Part shown: positions 7,224 through 15,130 of the stretch, in pieces
Numbering within the stretch: position 1 is the stretch's first letter
Layout: each line of letters starts with the position of its first letter
Source: Collinsella aerofaciens
GTDB taxonomy: Bacteria; Actinomycetota; Coriobacteriia; Coriobacteriales; Coriobacteriaceae
DNA: 42,690 nucleotides
Direction of reading: 5' to 3'
NCBI RefSeq assembly: GCF_015553355.1
Contig: NZ_JADNGN010000014.1
Span: 1-42,690 of the forward strand
Made by a program: the position numbers and the translations under genes
Notes under the pieces: generated by a model
What the model was told of the DNA's origin: nothing
Databases searched by the model: none
Seen by the model: only the letters and a program-made list of their open reading frames with translations

Positions 7224-9779
7224 GTGTCTGATCAACAGCAAGAAAACGAAATAACGACGACGCAGGCCGCTCCCGCTGCACCGGTTGCGTCGGACCAGGT
7301 TGCGGCGCCCGCGCAAGTCTCGGCTCCTGAGACGCCTAAGGCTGCTTCGACGCCTACGCCTGTAGCGGCTGAGAAGGCCGTGCCTGCAACTGGTGAGGAG
7401 GCTGCTCCGGCAAAGCCCAAGCGCATGCGCCGCACGGCCAAGCCTGCCGCTGACGGCGAGGAGGTCACCAAGCCCAAGCGCCGTACCACGCGCACGACGC
7501 GCGCCAAGCGCACCGTTGCAGCTGACTCCTCGGCGTCGATTTCCGATGAGGTCGCGCAGGCACGTGCGTTGGCGCAGATTAGCGAGGCTCAGGTGGTGCG
7601 CGCCCGCCGTCGTGCTGCCGAGCGCGAGGCCGCGGCTCTGACCGAGCTTGCAGCTCCGTCTGTGCCCGAGACCCCTGCCGCCGACCAGCCGACCGAGAAG
7701 CCGGCAACGCGCACACGCCGTCGCACGGCTGTTAAGGCCGAGCAGGTTGCTGAACAGGTAACCCCCGAGCTCACTGAGGCTTCGGTCCGTTCCACGGCAG
7801 GGGAGGGCGCATCGCCTGCTGAGCACGCTGCGTCTGTCGAGGCCAGCGAAGTTCCCGTTGTCGATCCGGCTTTGCGCCCGCACCGTCGCGGTCGCAAGCC
7901 CAAGGCCTTCGTCGAGGCAGAGAAGGCTGCAGCCGCAGCCGCAGCTGCTCGGGATGCTGCGGCGACCGCCGAGTCTGCAACTGCTGCCGATGCACCCGTT
8001 CAGGATGCTACGACTTCCGAGGCCGCTCCCGTCGATGCCGAGCCCGCCGACGTCCGTCCTGGTCGCAGCCATCGTACTGCTGCTAAGCGCACGTCCAAGG
8101 CCAAGGCTGCCAAGAAGGGTGCGTCCGAGGATTCCGCCGAGACGACCGCCGATGCATCGACTGATGCCGCCGAGCCCCAAGACGTCGAACAGTCTGCGTC
8201 CGAGAAGCCCAAGCGCGGTCGTAAGAAGTCCGCTAAGGCCAAGGCGTCCGAGCAGCAGGCTGATGCCGAAGCGCAGATTGATTCCGGCGCCGAGGCCAAT
8301 GACGCCGCTGCGGCCAATGTTGACGCCGCCGCAACCGAGGGTGCCGCGCCCGCCGAGGGCGAAGACGGCGCTCGCCCCAACCGTCGCCAGCACAAGCGTA
8401 ACGACGAGCGCAACGAGCGCAAGGACGAGCGCAACAACGACCGCCGCAACCGCCAGCGCGATCGCAAACAGCGCAACAAGGAGCGCAACGCCGCCCCCAC
8501 CGAGCCCACGCTTTCGCGTGAGGAGCTCGCTGCCATGAAGGTCGCCGAACTGCGCGAGAAGGCCAAGGAGTTCGAGATCGAGACGACCGGCAAGAAGAAA
8601 GCCGAGCTCGTCGAGGAGATCTACGTCACCGCCGCGAAGGCAGAGGGCTTCCGCGACATCAAGGGCATTCTGCAGATTCGCCCGGACAGCTCCGGCATCA
8701 TCCACGCCCATGGCTACATGAAGTCCAACGACGACGCCTTCGTGCCCGCCTACCTCATCCGCTCAGCGCGCCTGCGCACGGGCGACGTCATCGAGGGCTC
8801 GCTGCGTCCTTCGCGCGGCGGCGACAAGCGCGCCGGCCTCGCCAAAATCACGACCGTCAACGGTCTGGACCCCGAGCAGATTCGCAACCGTCCCAAGTTC
8901 GGCGACCTCACCCCGGTCTATCCCAACGAGCCGCTGCGCATGGAGCACGGCAAGGACTCCATTACCGGTCGCGCCATCGACATCGTGTCGCCGATCGGCA
9001 AGGGTCAGCGTGGCCTGATCGTGTCCCCGCCCAAGGCCGGCAAGACCACGATCCTCAAGAAGATCTGCCAGTCTATCTCGATTAACAACCCCGAGGTGCA
9101 CCTCATCTGCCTGCTCGTCGACGAGCGCCCCGAAGAGGTCACCGATATGCAGCGTTCCATCAAGGGCGAGGTTGTGGCGTCGACCTTCGATATGCCCGCC
9201 GACAACCACACTCGCGTGGCAGAGCTCGTCATCGAGCGCGCCAAGCGCATCGTGGAGCTGGGCGGCGATGTTGTGGTGGTGCTCGACTCCATCACGCGTC
9301 TTGCCCGCGCCTACAACTTGGCGGCGCCCGCCTCAGGCCGCATCCTTTCGGGCGGCGTCGATTCGGCGGCACTGTATCCTCCCAAGCGCTTCCTGGGCGC
9401 AGCCCGTAATATCGAGAACGGTGGCTCGCTCACCATCCTGGCCTCTGCCCTCATCGACACTGGTTCCAAGATGGACGAGGTCATCTTTGAGGAGTTCAAG
9501 GGCACCGGCAACATGGAGCTTAAGCTCGACCGCGACCTGGCCGACCGCCGTATCTTCCCGGCTATCGACCCCGTTGCCTCCGGTACGCGTAATGAGGACC
9601 TGTTGGTCGACGAGCAGATGCGTCCGTTTGTCTTTGGTCTGCGTCGCATTCTTGCCGGCATGAACAACACCGAGCGCGCAGCCGCATCGTTTATCAAGGG
9701 TCTTAAGGGCACCAACACCAACCAAGAGTTCCTGGTGCGTTCGGCCAAAAAGCACAGCGACTACGAGCAGACGTTCTAG
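7224..9779 (+). CDS. rho: Transcription termination factor Rho with long N-terminal extension
   Basis: An 851-residue hexameric RNA helicase that ends transcription of untranslated RNA. The Rho N-terminal helical domain starts near residue 430 (SREELAAMKVAEL). The OB-fold RNA-binding domain follows at about 475-550 (GIIHAHGYM). Walker A is PPKAGKTT near 602-609 and Walker B is VVVVLDSITR near 685. Before all this lie over 400 residues of Ala/Lys/Arg/Glu-rich disordered sequence ending in an Asn/Arg/Asp-rich tract (about 393-425). Actinobacterial Rho proteins carry comparable inserts, but this one is about half the protein. The start is GTG at 7224 with only a weak AAAGAAAG site. A terminator follows 37 bp after the stop. 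Confidence 0.95.
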   Translation: MSDQQQENEITTTQAAPAAPVASDQVAAPAQVSAPETPKAASTPTPVAAEKAVPATGEEAAPAKPKRMRRTAKPAADGEEVTKPKRRTTRTTRAKRTVAADSSASISDEVAQARALAQISEAQVVRARRRAAEREAAALTELAAPSVPETPAADQPTEKPATRTRRRTAVKAEQVAEQVTPELTEASVRSTAGEGASPAEHAASVEASEVPVVDPALRPHRRGRKPKAFVEAEKAAAAAAAARDAAATAESATAADAPVQDATTSEAAPVDAEPADVRPGRSHRTAAKRTSKAKAAKKGASEDSAETTADASTDAAEPQDVEQSASEKPKRGRKKSAKAKASEQQADAEAQIDSGAEANDAAAANVDAAATEGAAPAEGEDGARPNRRQHKRNDERNERKDERNNDRRNRQRDRKQRNKERNAAPTEPTLSREELAAMKVAELREKAKEFEIETTGKKKAELVEEIYVTAAKAEGFRDIKGILQIRPDSSGIIHAHGYMKSNDDAFVPAYLIRSARLRTGDVIEGSLRPSRGGDKRAGLAKITTVNGLDPEQIRNRPKFGDLTPVYPNEPLRMEHGKDSITGRAIDIVSPIGKGQRGLIVSPPKAGKTTILKKICQSISINNPEVHLICLLVDERPEEVTDMQRSIKGEVVASTFDMPADNHTRVAELVIERAKRIVELGGDVVVVLDSITRLARAYNLAAPASGRILSGGVDSAALYPPKRFLGAARNIENGGSLTILASALIDTGSKMDEVIFEEFKGTGNMELKLDRDLADRRIFPAIDPVASGTRNEDLLVDEQMRPFVFGLRRILAGMNNTERAAASFIKGLKGTNTNQEFLVRSAKKHSDYEQTF

Positions 9780-9816
9780 GTTGTCATCCACGCGCAGCGA
9801 TAGTCATCAATGCGAT

Positions 9817-9848
9817 AAAGGGTCGGGGCTTTGAGCCTCGGCCCTTTT
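9817..9848 (+). terminator. Intrinsic terminator of rho
   Basis: AAGGGTCGGGGC pairs with GCCTCGGCCCTT through two G-U pairs around loop TTTGA and runs into TTTT. Confidence 0.75.
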
Positions 9849-9927
9849 CCATATCGCCGCTCCGCGCTTATTTTTAACCATAAGACCGACGAGCAGCAGG
9901 TTTCCCGTTTCAATCCGACATCGTCGC

Positions 9928-9956
9928 TTGCAATCGACGGGGCGGTTTCGCATAAT
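9928..9956 (+). promoter_or_regulatory. Promoter for the 10093 gene and vanZ-like gene
   Basis: TTGCAA at 9928-9933 and CATAAT at 9951-9956 with exactly 17 bases between. It lies 137 bp before the start codon, in an otherwise gene-free interval. Confidence 0.6.
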
Positions 9957-10092
9957 AGCTTTTAAGCTTCGCGACGGATAACGCAGATGAAACGAACCAT
10001 ATACCGTTGCTTTGGGGCATAGCCCCGCTTCATCTTCTCTCGCGCAGCCAACTGAATGATGCGATTTGGGTGCTGGAAGATGGGGAGAGCTC

Positions 10093-11493
10093 ATGGCTTC
10101 TTCTGATGCAACACAACGAGCAGTCCTTGCCGGACTTTCGTGCGGGATCGGCCTTGCCGCTCCCGTGGTTATGTATGCCGCGACGCTACCGTTTTCGTCG
10201 GTGAATGAGACGGTCGTGGCGGGTGCGGTTCCCTTCGCCGTGGGCGCGGTGGCGGGCGTGGGTATCTATGCCGCCTCGCTGGGTATCTCCGAGTACCATG
10301 CGCAGCGTGAAGAGCGTCTGTTCCAGCCCGATGCCATGGGCGGTGCCGCCAATCTCAATCAGCATCAAAGCGAGTTCAAGACCGCCTCGATTCCAGCTCA
10401 GCAGCAGGATGCGACTCCTTATGCTACCGCTTCTGCTTCTCAGGCTCAGTCGGAGCAGTCTACCTCGGCATTCCTTTCCGGCCTGACTGGTGCGTTCCAG
10501 CGCCGTCATACCGATGATGGTGTCCCTACCATCGCTCGAGCCGCAGATGCTATGGACGAGGACGAGGCTTGGTCCATGATCGACAGTATGCTCGACGACG
10601 ATTCGCCGGTGAGCTGCGACCCTGCACACTCGCGCGACGTCTATCAAGTCGCCATCGACGAGCTCACCAACGGCGGGCAGACCGGCTCCTTCAATCGCGA
10701 CGACATCGCCGCCGCGGCACGCGCCGTATCTGGCTCCCAGGCCGCCCCTGCGGGCAGCACGGCGGCTTTCGTGGCACTCGTCGCCAACGCGGCAGCCAAT
10801 AACGCCTACAGTGCTACCTCGGCGGACGCGAACGCTTCTGCCGACAATTCGTACGTTGATGAAGCCATGGCCGCGGACGAGGAGGCCGTTGCCGCCCGCC
10901 GTGCCGCCGAAAGCTCACTGTGGGGCGCTCCTGCCCAGCAGCAGGCGGCCGAGGCTGCGCCGTACAATGCAAACCTCGCCAGCATGCCTATCATCTCCGG
11001 TGCCGCGGACATCGATCTCGATGACCTCGATGAGCCTGCAGCCATCACCGCATCGATTGATGCCCAAGATCGCATCGACACCGGCGACCTTCCGGACGCC
11101 TCGCTCGAGGTCGATGTCCCCATGGCCGATTATTCGGGCCACGAGGACATGTGGGCCGCCGCCACCGCGATTCTGGATGAGATTGACGAGCCCGCTCCTG
11201 TTGCAGTCCCCACTCCCGTCGCTGCCCCTCAGCCTGCTGCTCCCGCCTATGTCGGCCGTCACAGCGCTGTGTTCCCCGAGGATACCGCCCGTATCTCGCG
11301 CGAGAGCATCGAGCGGGCCGAGGCTATTGCCGCCGGCATTATGGAAAATCGTCGTCACGAGCGCGTCAATCAGATCCTCGAGGAAGAGATCGAGCGCCTG
11401 CAGTCCTCTACCGCCAAGCGTACGGGCCGTGCCTATCTGAGCGTTATCGAGGGCGGTACCGCCAGCTTCGCGCCGCTCCGCGCGGAGGCATAA
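10093..11493 (+). CDS. Membrane-anchored acidic protein of unknown function
   Basis: Not recognised. The 466 residues begin with two close hydrophobic segments (about 12-31 and 40-58), a hairpin that would anchor the protein with both ends on the same side. The rest is Ala/Asp/Glu-rich and probably largely disordered. The last 70 residues are a charged, probably coiled helix (RESIERAEAIAAGIMENRRHE and following). The ATG at 10093 with GGGGAG seven bases upstream is preferred over an upstream TTG. It is followed after seven bases by a vanZ-like gene, so the two are likely co-transcribed. Possibly a Coriobacteriia-specific envelope protein; no function is claimed. Confidence 0.75.
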   Translation: MASSDATQRAVLAGLSCGIGLAAPVVMYAATLPFSSVNETVVAGAVPFAVGAVAGVGIYAASLGISEYHAQREERLFQPDAMGGAANLNQHQSEFKTASIPAQQQDATPYATASASQAQSEQSTSAFLSGLTGAFQRRHTDDGVPTIARAADAMDEDEAWSMIDSMLDDDSPVSCDPAHSRDVYQVAIDELTNGGQTGSFNRDDIAAAARAVSGSQAAPAGSTAAFVALVANAAANNAYSATSADANASADNSYVDEAMAADEEAVAARRAAESSLWGAPAQQQAAEAAPYNANLASMPIISGAADIDLDDLDEPAAITASIDAQDRIDTGDLPDASLEVDVPMADYSGHEDMWAAATAILDEIDEPAPVAVPTPVAAPQPAAPAYVGRHSAVFPEDTARISRESIERAEAIAAGIMENRRHERVNQILEEEIERLQSSTAKRTGRAYLSVIEGGTASFAPLRAEA

Positions 11494-11500
11494 CTTCTGC

Positions 11501-11950
11501 ATGGTTAAGATCAATCGAAAATGGGCGGTCGTGACCTGCCTGATGGCGCTCTTGATCTGGGGCAATTCGCTGGTTCCCGGCTCGGGGTCGGGCTCGCTGA
11601 GCCTAACGGTCATGGAAGCTATCCGCGGTTTCCTGCACGGCGTGGGACTTCCATATGAATGGGTGACCAACTTTGTTGTTCGCAAGTGCGCGCATTTTAC
11701 CGAGTATATGGTGCTCGGCATCCTGGCAACGCACGCTTTTGATTTTGAGGGCCGGCACACCTTTGACGTGCTGCTGCCCACGGCGGTGTTCCTGCTGCTG
11801 ATTCCCTCGATCGACGAGACGATTCAGCTCTTTGTGCCGGGACGCGCCGGCATGATCACCGATGTGATGATCGACTGCTGTGGAGCGGCAATGGGCGTTG
11901 TGCTCCGATATCTCTTACAGTCGCTGATGTACGCCAAAAAGGCCGCCTAG
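11501..11950 (+). CDS. VanZ-like membrane protein
   Basis: A 149-residue integral membrane protein with about four hydrophobic segments. The family signature RKCAHFTEYMVLG lies near residues 67-79 and DETIQLFVPGRAGMITDV near 107-124. VanZ-like proteins are small membrane proteins, one of which gives low-level teicoplanin resistance in enterococcal vancomycin clusters; most members have no known role. Nothing here suggests a glycopeptide resistance cluster. It lies seven bases after the preceding gene with no promoter between. The stop codon itself is part of the following terminator hairpin. Confidence 0.85.
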   Translation: MVKINRKWAVVTCLMALLIWGNSLVPGSGSGSLSLTVMEAIRGFLHGVGLPYEWVTNFVVRKCAHFTEYMVLGILATHAFDFEGRHTFDVLLPTAVFLLLIPSIDETIQLFVPGRAGMITDVMIDCCGAAMGVVLRYLLQSLMYAKKAA

Positions 11951-11982
11951 GACGTATTGTTTGGTCCTAGGCGGCCTTTTTT
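11941..11982. terminator. Bidirectional terminator between vanZ-like gene and ROK kinase
   Basis: A perfect 13-bp stem, GGCCGCCTAGGAC at 11941-11953 with its complement at 11964-11976, has A residues on the left and a T6 run on the right. It can end both convergent units. Confidence 0.92.
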
Positions 11983-12064
11983 ATTTGAGGGCTTATATGG
12001 GGCATGGTGGCGTCGTTCCGTAGGTTGGATTTGCCGAGCGCGCCACGCCCTGTGGGTGCGTCTG

Positions 12065-12955
12065 CTACTGAAGCGCCTGTGCGCCCAGGGCCAGGCAGCC
12101 CATGATGCCCTGCTTGCCCTCGAGGCTGTTGTTGACAATGTAGGTGTCGATATCGTTGACCTCGGGCGTGACGATGTAGCTGTTGAGCATCTCGGCGCAC
12201 TTTTTGCGGGCGAGCGGCACGATAGGGGTGTGATCGGCAACGCCACCGCCGATGATTATCTTTTGCGGCGCGTAGCACAGCGTGTAGGTCATGAGCGCCT
12301 GTGCCAGATAGCCTGCGAGCAGGTCCATGGCCTCCGGATCATCGGCCATGTCTCCGGCGCTCTTGCCATCCCAGCGCTTTTTAACGCCGGGGCCGGCGAT
12401 GAGGCCCTCGAGGCAGTTGTCGTGGAAGGGGCAGGCGCTATGCTCGCCGATGGTGTCGCGCGGGTCGCGCGTGACCAGGATGTGGCCGGCCTCGGGATGC
12501 ATCATGCCGTGCACGAGCTTACCGCCCGAGAGCACGCCGGCGCCCACGCCGGTGCCGATGGTCAGGTAGACCACATCGGTAAGGCCCTTGGCGCAACCAA
12601 ACGTGACCTCGCCTAGGCAGGCGACGTTGACGTCGGTATCGTAGCCGCAGGGGATATTGAGCTCGTTTTGGATAGTGCCCAGCAGGTCAAAGTAGCGCCA
12701 TGCCGTTTTGGGCGTCTCCAGGATCTTGCCGTATTGGGGCGAGGCAGGGTTGACTGCGGTGGGGCCAAAGGCGCCGATGCCCAGCGCGGCGATGCCCTTG
12801 TCGGCAAACCACGCGTTGACGGCCTCGACGGTCTCCTGCGGGGTCGTGGTCGCGATCTGCTCACGCTCCAGGACCGTACCGTCCGCATAGCCCGTGGCGC
12901 AGACCATCTTGGTGCCGCCGGCCTCGAGCGCTCCGATAAGCTGCTGCTCTGCCAT
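12065..12955 (-). CDS. ROK family sugar kinase, probable fructokinase
   Basis: A 296-residue kinase that transfers phosphate from ATP to a hexose, most likely fructose. It has the ATP-binding loop GALEAGGTK at 8-16 and the second phosphate motif TIGTGVGAG near 132-140. The ROK zinc motif is spread over HPEAGHI and CPFHDNC near 150-180, in which the histidine and cysteines bind zinc. The overall layout matches bacterial ScrK/Frk-type fructokinases rather than glucokinases, but the substrate remains inference. AAAGGA precedes the ATG. No sugar transporter or regulator is adjacent. TATACT on the minus strand at 12999-12994 is a good -10 element. Confidence 0.85.
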   Translation of the reverse strand: MAEQQLIGALEAGGTKMVCATGYADGTVLEREQIATTTPQETVEAVNAWFADKGIAALGIGAFGPTAVNPASPQYGKILETPKTAWRYFDLLGTIQNELNIPCGYDTDVNVACLGEVTFGCAKGLTDVVYLTIGTGVGAGVLSGGKLVHGMMHPEAGHILVTRDPRDTIGEHSACPFHDNCLEGLIAGPGVKKRWDGKSAGDMADDPEAMDLLAGYLAQALMTYTLCYAPQKIIIGGGVADHTPIVPLARKKCAEMLNSYIVTPEVNDIDTYIVNNSLEGKQGIMGCLALGAQALQ

Positions 12956-12993
12956 AGTATTCCTTTCTCTGGGACGAGTTGCTCCGTGACTAA

Positions 12994-13022
12994 AGTATAG
13001 AGCTCTAAACCATTTAAGAAAG
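12994..13022 (-). promoter_or_regulatory. Possible promoter of the ROK kinase gene
   Basis: On the minus strand TATACT (12999-12994) is preceded by TTTCTT with a 16-base spacer. The -10 is strong and the -35 weak. Confidence 0.35.
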
Positions 13023-13030
13023 CGCTATAG

Positions 13031-13071
13031 AAAGAAGCCTCGCAACGCGGCGGGCGGTGCGGGGCTTCTTT
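13031..13071 (-). terminator. Terminator of the aminotransferase gene
   Basis: AAAGAAGCCTCGCA at 13031-13044 pairs over 14 positions (one G-U) with TGCGGGGCTTCTTT at 13058-13071. It lies 26 bp past the minus-strand stop. Confidence 0.75.
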
Positions 13072-13096
13072 GGTTACTTTAGTTGCCGGGCCGTCC

Positions 13097-14278
13097 TTAC
13101 CCGCGCGGCTTGATTTTATCACGTAGCGACTTGAGGTTCTCCAGCGCCGCGTTAAGCGTCTCGTCTCGCTTGGCAAAGTGGAAACGAATCAGGTGGTTGA
13201 CGGGCTCGCGGAAGAAGCTCGAGCCGGGCACGGCGCCCACACCCACCTTAGACGCGAGGTCCTCGCAGAATTCGAGGTCGCTGTCATAGCCAAACTCAGA
13301 GATGTCCATCATGACGTAGTAGGCGCCCTGCGGCACGTTATGCTCAAGACCGATGCTGTCGAGTCCCTGGCAGAACAGGTCGCGCTTGGCGGTGTAGAGG
13401 TCGAGGACCTCATCGTAATAGCTGTCGTCGAATTTGAGGGCGGTAACGACGGCTTCCTGCAGGGGAGCGGCGGCGCCCACGGTGAGAAAGTCGTGGACCT
13501 TTTTGATGCGCTCGGTGATTTCGGCAGGGGCGATAGTGTAGCCCAGACGCCAGCCGGTGATGGAGTAGGTCTTGGACAGCGAGCTGCAGCTGATGGTGCG
13601 CTCAAACATGCCGGGCAGCGTGGCCATATAGACGTGCTCGTGGGGCGCGTAGACGATGTGCTCGTAGACCTCGTCGGTGATGCAGTAGGTGTCGTACTTT
13701 TTGCAGAGGTCGGCGATAAAGGTGAGCTCATCGCGTGTAAAGACCTTGCCGCAGGGGTTGGAAGGGTTGCACAGGACGATGGCCTTGGGGTCGTTGTCGC
13801 GGAAGGCCGCCTCGAGTGTCTCGCGGTCAAAGTCGAATGTGGGCGGGTTGAGCGGCACGTAGATGGGCTCGGCACCCGAAAGGATCGTGTCGGCGCCGTA
13901 GTTCTCGTAGAACGGCGAGAAGATGACGACCTTGTCGCCGGGGTTGGTGACCGTCATCATGGCGGCCATCATGGCCTCGGTAGAGCCGCAGGTGACTACG
14001 ATATTCTCGTTGGGGTTCACCGGCATGCCCATAAAGTGCTCCTGTTTGGCGGCGAGCGCCTCGCGCATGGCCTGGGAGCCCCAGGTGATGGAGTACTGGT
14101 GATAGAGCGGCTTGGGATCGGCGGCGATGGTGCTCAGGCTGTTGAGCAGCTGCGCCGGGGGATCGAAGTCAGGGAAGCCCTGCGAGAGATTGACAGCGCC
14201 ATACTTATTGGAGATGCGTGTCATGCGGCGGATGACCGAATCGGTAAACGTTGCCGTGCGGTTGGATAGTTCTTTCAT
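13097..14278 (-). CDS. Pyridoxal-phosphate-dependent class I/II aminotransferase
   Basis: A 393-residue fold-type I aminotransferase. The PLP-binding lysine is in SCSSLSKTYSITGWRLGY, and NPSNPCGKV carries the substrate/PLP-contacting asparagine. LSQGFPDFDPP near the N-terminus resembles aspartate/methionine/kynurenine aminotransferase-like enzymes that accept several amino acids, so no single substrate is assigned. The open frame starts at 14296, but the ATG at 14278 has AAAGGA six bases upstream and begins MKELSNRTA, so it is chosen. An inverted repeat at 14363-14381 lies between this gene and the tRNA promoter. Confidence 0.85.
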   Translation of the reverse strand: MKELSNRTATFTDSVIRRMTRISNKYGAVNLSQGFPDFDPPAQLLNSLSTIAADPKPLYHQYSITWGSQAMREALAAKQEHFMGMPVNPNENIVVTCGSTEAMMAAMMTVTNPGDKVVIFSPFYENYGADTILSGAEPIYVPLNPPTFDFDRETLEAAFRDNDPKAIVLCNPSNPCGKVFTRDELTFIADLCKKYDTYCITDEVYEHIVYAPHEHVYMATLPGMFERTISCSSLSKTYSITGWRLGYTIAPAEITERIKKVHDFLTVGAAAPLQEAVVTALKFDDSYYDEVLDLYTAKRDLFCQGLDSIGLEHNVPQGAYYVMMDISEFGYDSDLEFCEDLASKVGVGAVPGSSFFREPVNHLIRFHFAKRDETLNAALENLKSLRDKIKPRG

Positions 14279-14362
14279 GCCGGTCCTTTCGAGCATTTGC
14301 AGTGGGGCAAGTTTACTCCTATGGAACCGGTAGGATTTGCCCGAAATGGATCTAAAAAACTC

Positions 14363-14381
14363 TTTTCAAAATTCTTGAAAA
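14363..14381. promoter_or_regulatory. Inverted repeat upstream of the aminotransferase
   Basis: TTTTCAA at 14363-14369 and TTGAAAA at 14375-14381 form a 7-bp inverted repeat with a five-base spacer. It is placed where an operator for the minus-strand gene would be. Confidence 0.35.
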
Positions 14382-14388
14382 TTGGGGC

Positions 14389-14417
14389 TTGCATCGCATG
14401 GCGTTCCTTGCAATAAT
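14389..14417 (+). promoter_or_regulatory. Promoter of the tRNA cluster
   Basis: TTGCAT at 14389-14394 and AATAAT at 14412-14417 are separated by 17 bases, 27 bp before tRNA-His. Confidence 0.7.
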
Positions 14418-14443
14418 AGTCGAGCGCGAAGCGCACAGGACAC

Positions 14444-14521
14444 GGTGGGTGTAGCTCAGTTGGCTAGAGCGACGGGTTGTGGTCCCGTAGGTCGAGGGTT
14501 CGAGTCCCTTTACCCACCCCA
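14444..14521 (+). tRNA. tRNA-His (GTG)
   Basis: The cloverleaf has anticodon stem ACGGG/CCCGT, loop TTGTGGT and anticodon GTG. The extra 5' G at 14444 (G-1) faces C73 at 14518, the identity mark of tRNA-His, and CCA is encoded at 14519-14521. Confidence 0.97.
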
Positions 14522-14543
14522 GTTCTTGCTTCGTGTTGATATC

Positions 14544-14619
14544 GGGTCGTTAGCTCAGTTGGTAGAGCAGGGGACTCTTAATCCCAAGGTCCAGGGTTCG
14601 AACCCCTGACGGCCCACCA
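14544..14619 (+). tRNA. tRNA-Lys (CTT), copy 1
   Basis: Acceptor GGGTCGT pairs with ACGGCCC, the anticodon loop CTCTTAA carries CTT, the T arm is CAGGG/CCCTG with loop TTCGAAC, and CCA is encoded. Standard 76-nt form. Confidence 0.97.
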
Positions 14620-14662
14620 CACGATATCTCCTCTAAAGTCCGCCACAACGGACTTTAGCTTT

Positions 14663-14735
14663 GGGTCGTTAGCTCAGTTGGTAGAGCAGGGGACTCTTAA
14701 TCCCAAGGTCCAGGGTTCGACCCCCTGACGGCCCA
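14663..14735 (+). tRNA. tRNA-Lys (CTT), copy 2, without encoded CCA
   Basis: Identical to copy 1 through the anticodon arm. It differs in the T loop (TTCGACC) and is followed by CCC instead of CCA, so CCA would be added post-transcriptionally. It is followed by an intrinsic terminator. Confidence 0.93.
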
Positions 14736-14823
14736 CCCAAAGCATGTTAAAGCGATTGGCTTAGGCTGGTCGCTTTTTTGTTAACCTCACATGGGGTCGA
14801 ACCCGTCGGGGCGCGGAGCTGAG
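14719..14823 (+). repeat. Direct repeat A: tRNA-Lys 3' end, terminator and downstream segment
   Basis: This 105-bp unit (end of tRNA-Lys copy 2, terminator hairpin 14750-14779, then GGGGTCGAACCC and GCGCGGAGCTGAG) is repeated at 14896-15000 at exactly the same length with about a dozen differences. The GGGGTCGAACCC part is the reverse complement of the tRNA T-arm sequence. Confidence 0.85.
14750..14779 (+). terminator. tRNA cluster terminator
   Basis: AGCGATTGGC folds with GGCTGGTCGCT (G-U pairs) and is followed by TTTTTT. Confidence 0.8.
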
Positions 14824-14895
14824 GAAATGCGTAAGCATTTGCCAGCGCAGCGCGCAAGGCGCGAAGCGCCGCAGCGACCGCCTGCGCAGCAGGCT

Positions 14896-15000
14896 GACCC
14901 CCTGACGGCCCACCCAAAGATTGTTAAAACGACTGGCTCATGCTGGTCGCTTTTTTGTTGACCACGCATGGGGTCGAACCCGAAAGGGCGCGGAGCTGAG
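14896..15000 (+). repeat. Direct repeat B: orphan tRNA-Lys 3' fragment plus second terminator
   Basis: Second copy of the 14719-14823 unit, 177 bp downstream. It begins in the T arm of a tRNA-Lys-like sequence (ends GACGGCCCACCC) but has no 5' half, so it is a tRNA fragment. A second terminator hairpin lies at about 14927-14956. Confidence 0.85.
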
Positions 15001-15009
15001 TAATCTGCG

Positions 15010-15084
15010 CCGTGATTCCCTTAGGGAAACACGGCTAAAGCCCCGTAGGCGTGTTCTCCTTAGGGGAATCATGCTTACGGGGCT
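15010..15084. terminator. Two adjacent hairpins; terminator of the oxidoreductase gene
   Basis: Hairpin 1 (15010-15034) pairs CCGTG and TTCCC with GGGAA and CACGG. Hairpin 2 (15039-15084) pairs AGCCCCGTA with TACGGGGCT and continues inward for about 20 pairs. On the minus strand hairpin 2 is followed by TTTAGCC, a weak terminator tail. Both carry the same CC-TTA-GG loop core. Confidence 0.6.
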
Positions 15085-15130
15085 CGATGCATGTTGAGAA
15101 GTTGTGATCAAACTCAAAGCTAGAATCGAT

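Noticed and set aside
7116-8711. 531-codon minus-strand frame opposite rho
   Set aside because: Mirror of the repetitive rho N-terminal region; Gly/Leu/Arg low complexity only.
14382-14609. Small ORF over tRNA-His and tRNA-Lys
   Set aside because: It is the translation of tRNA genes, not a protein gene.
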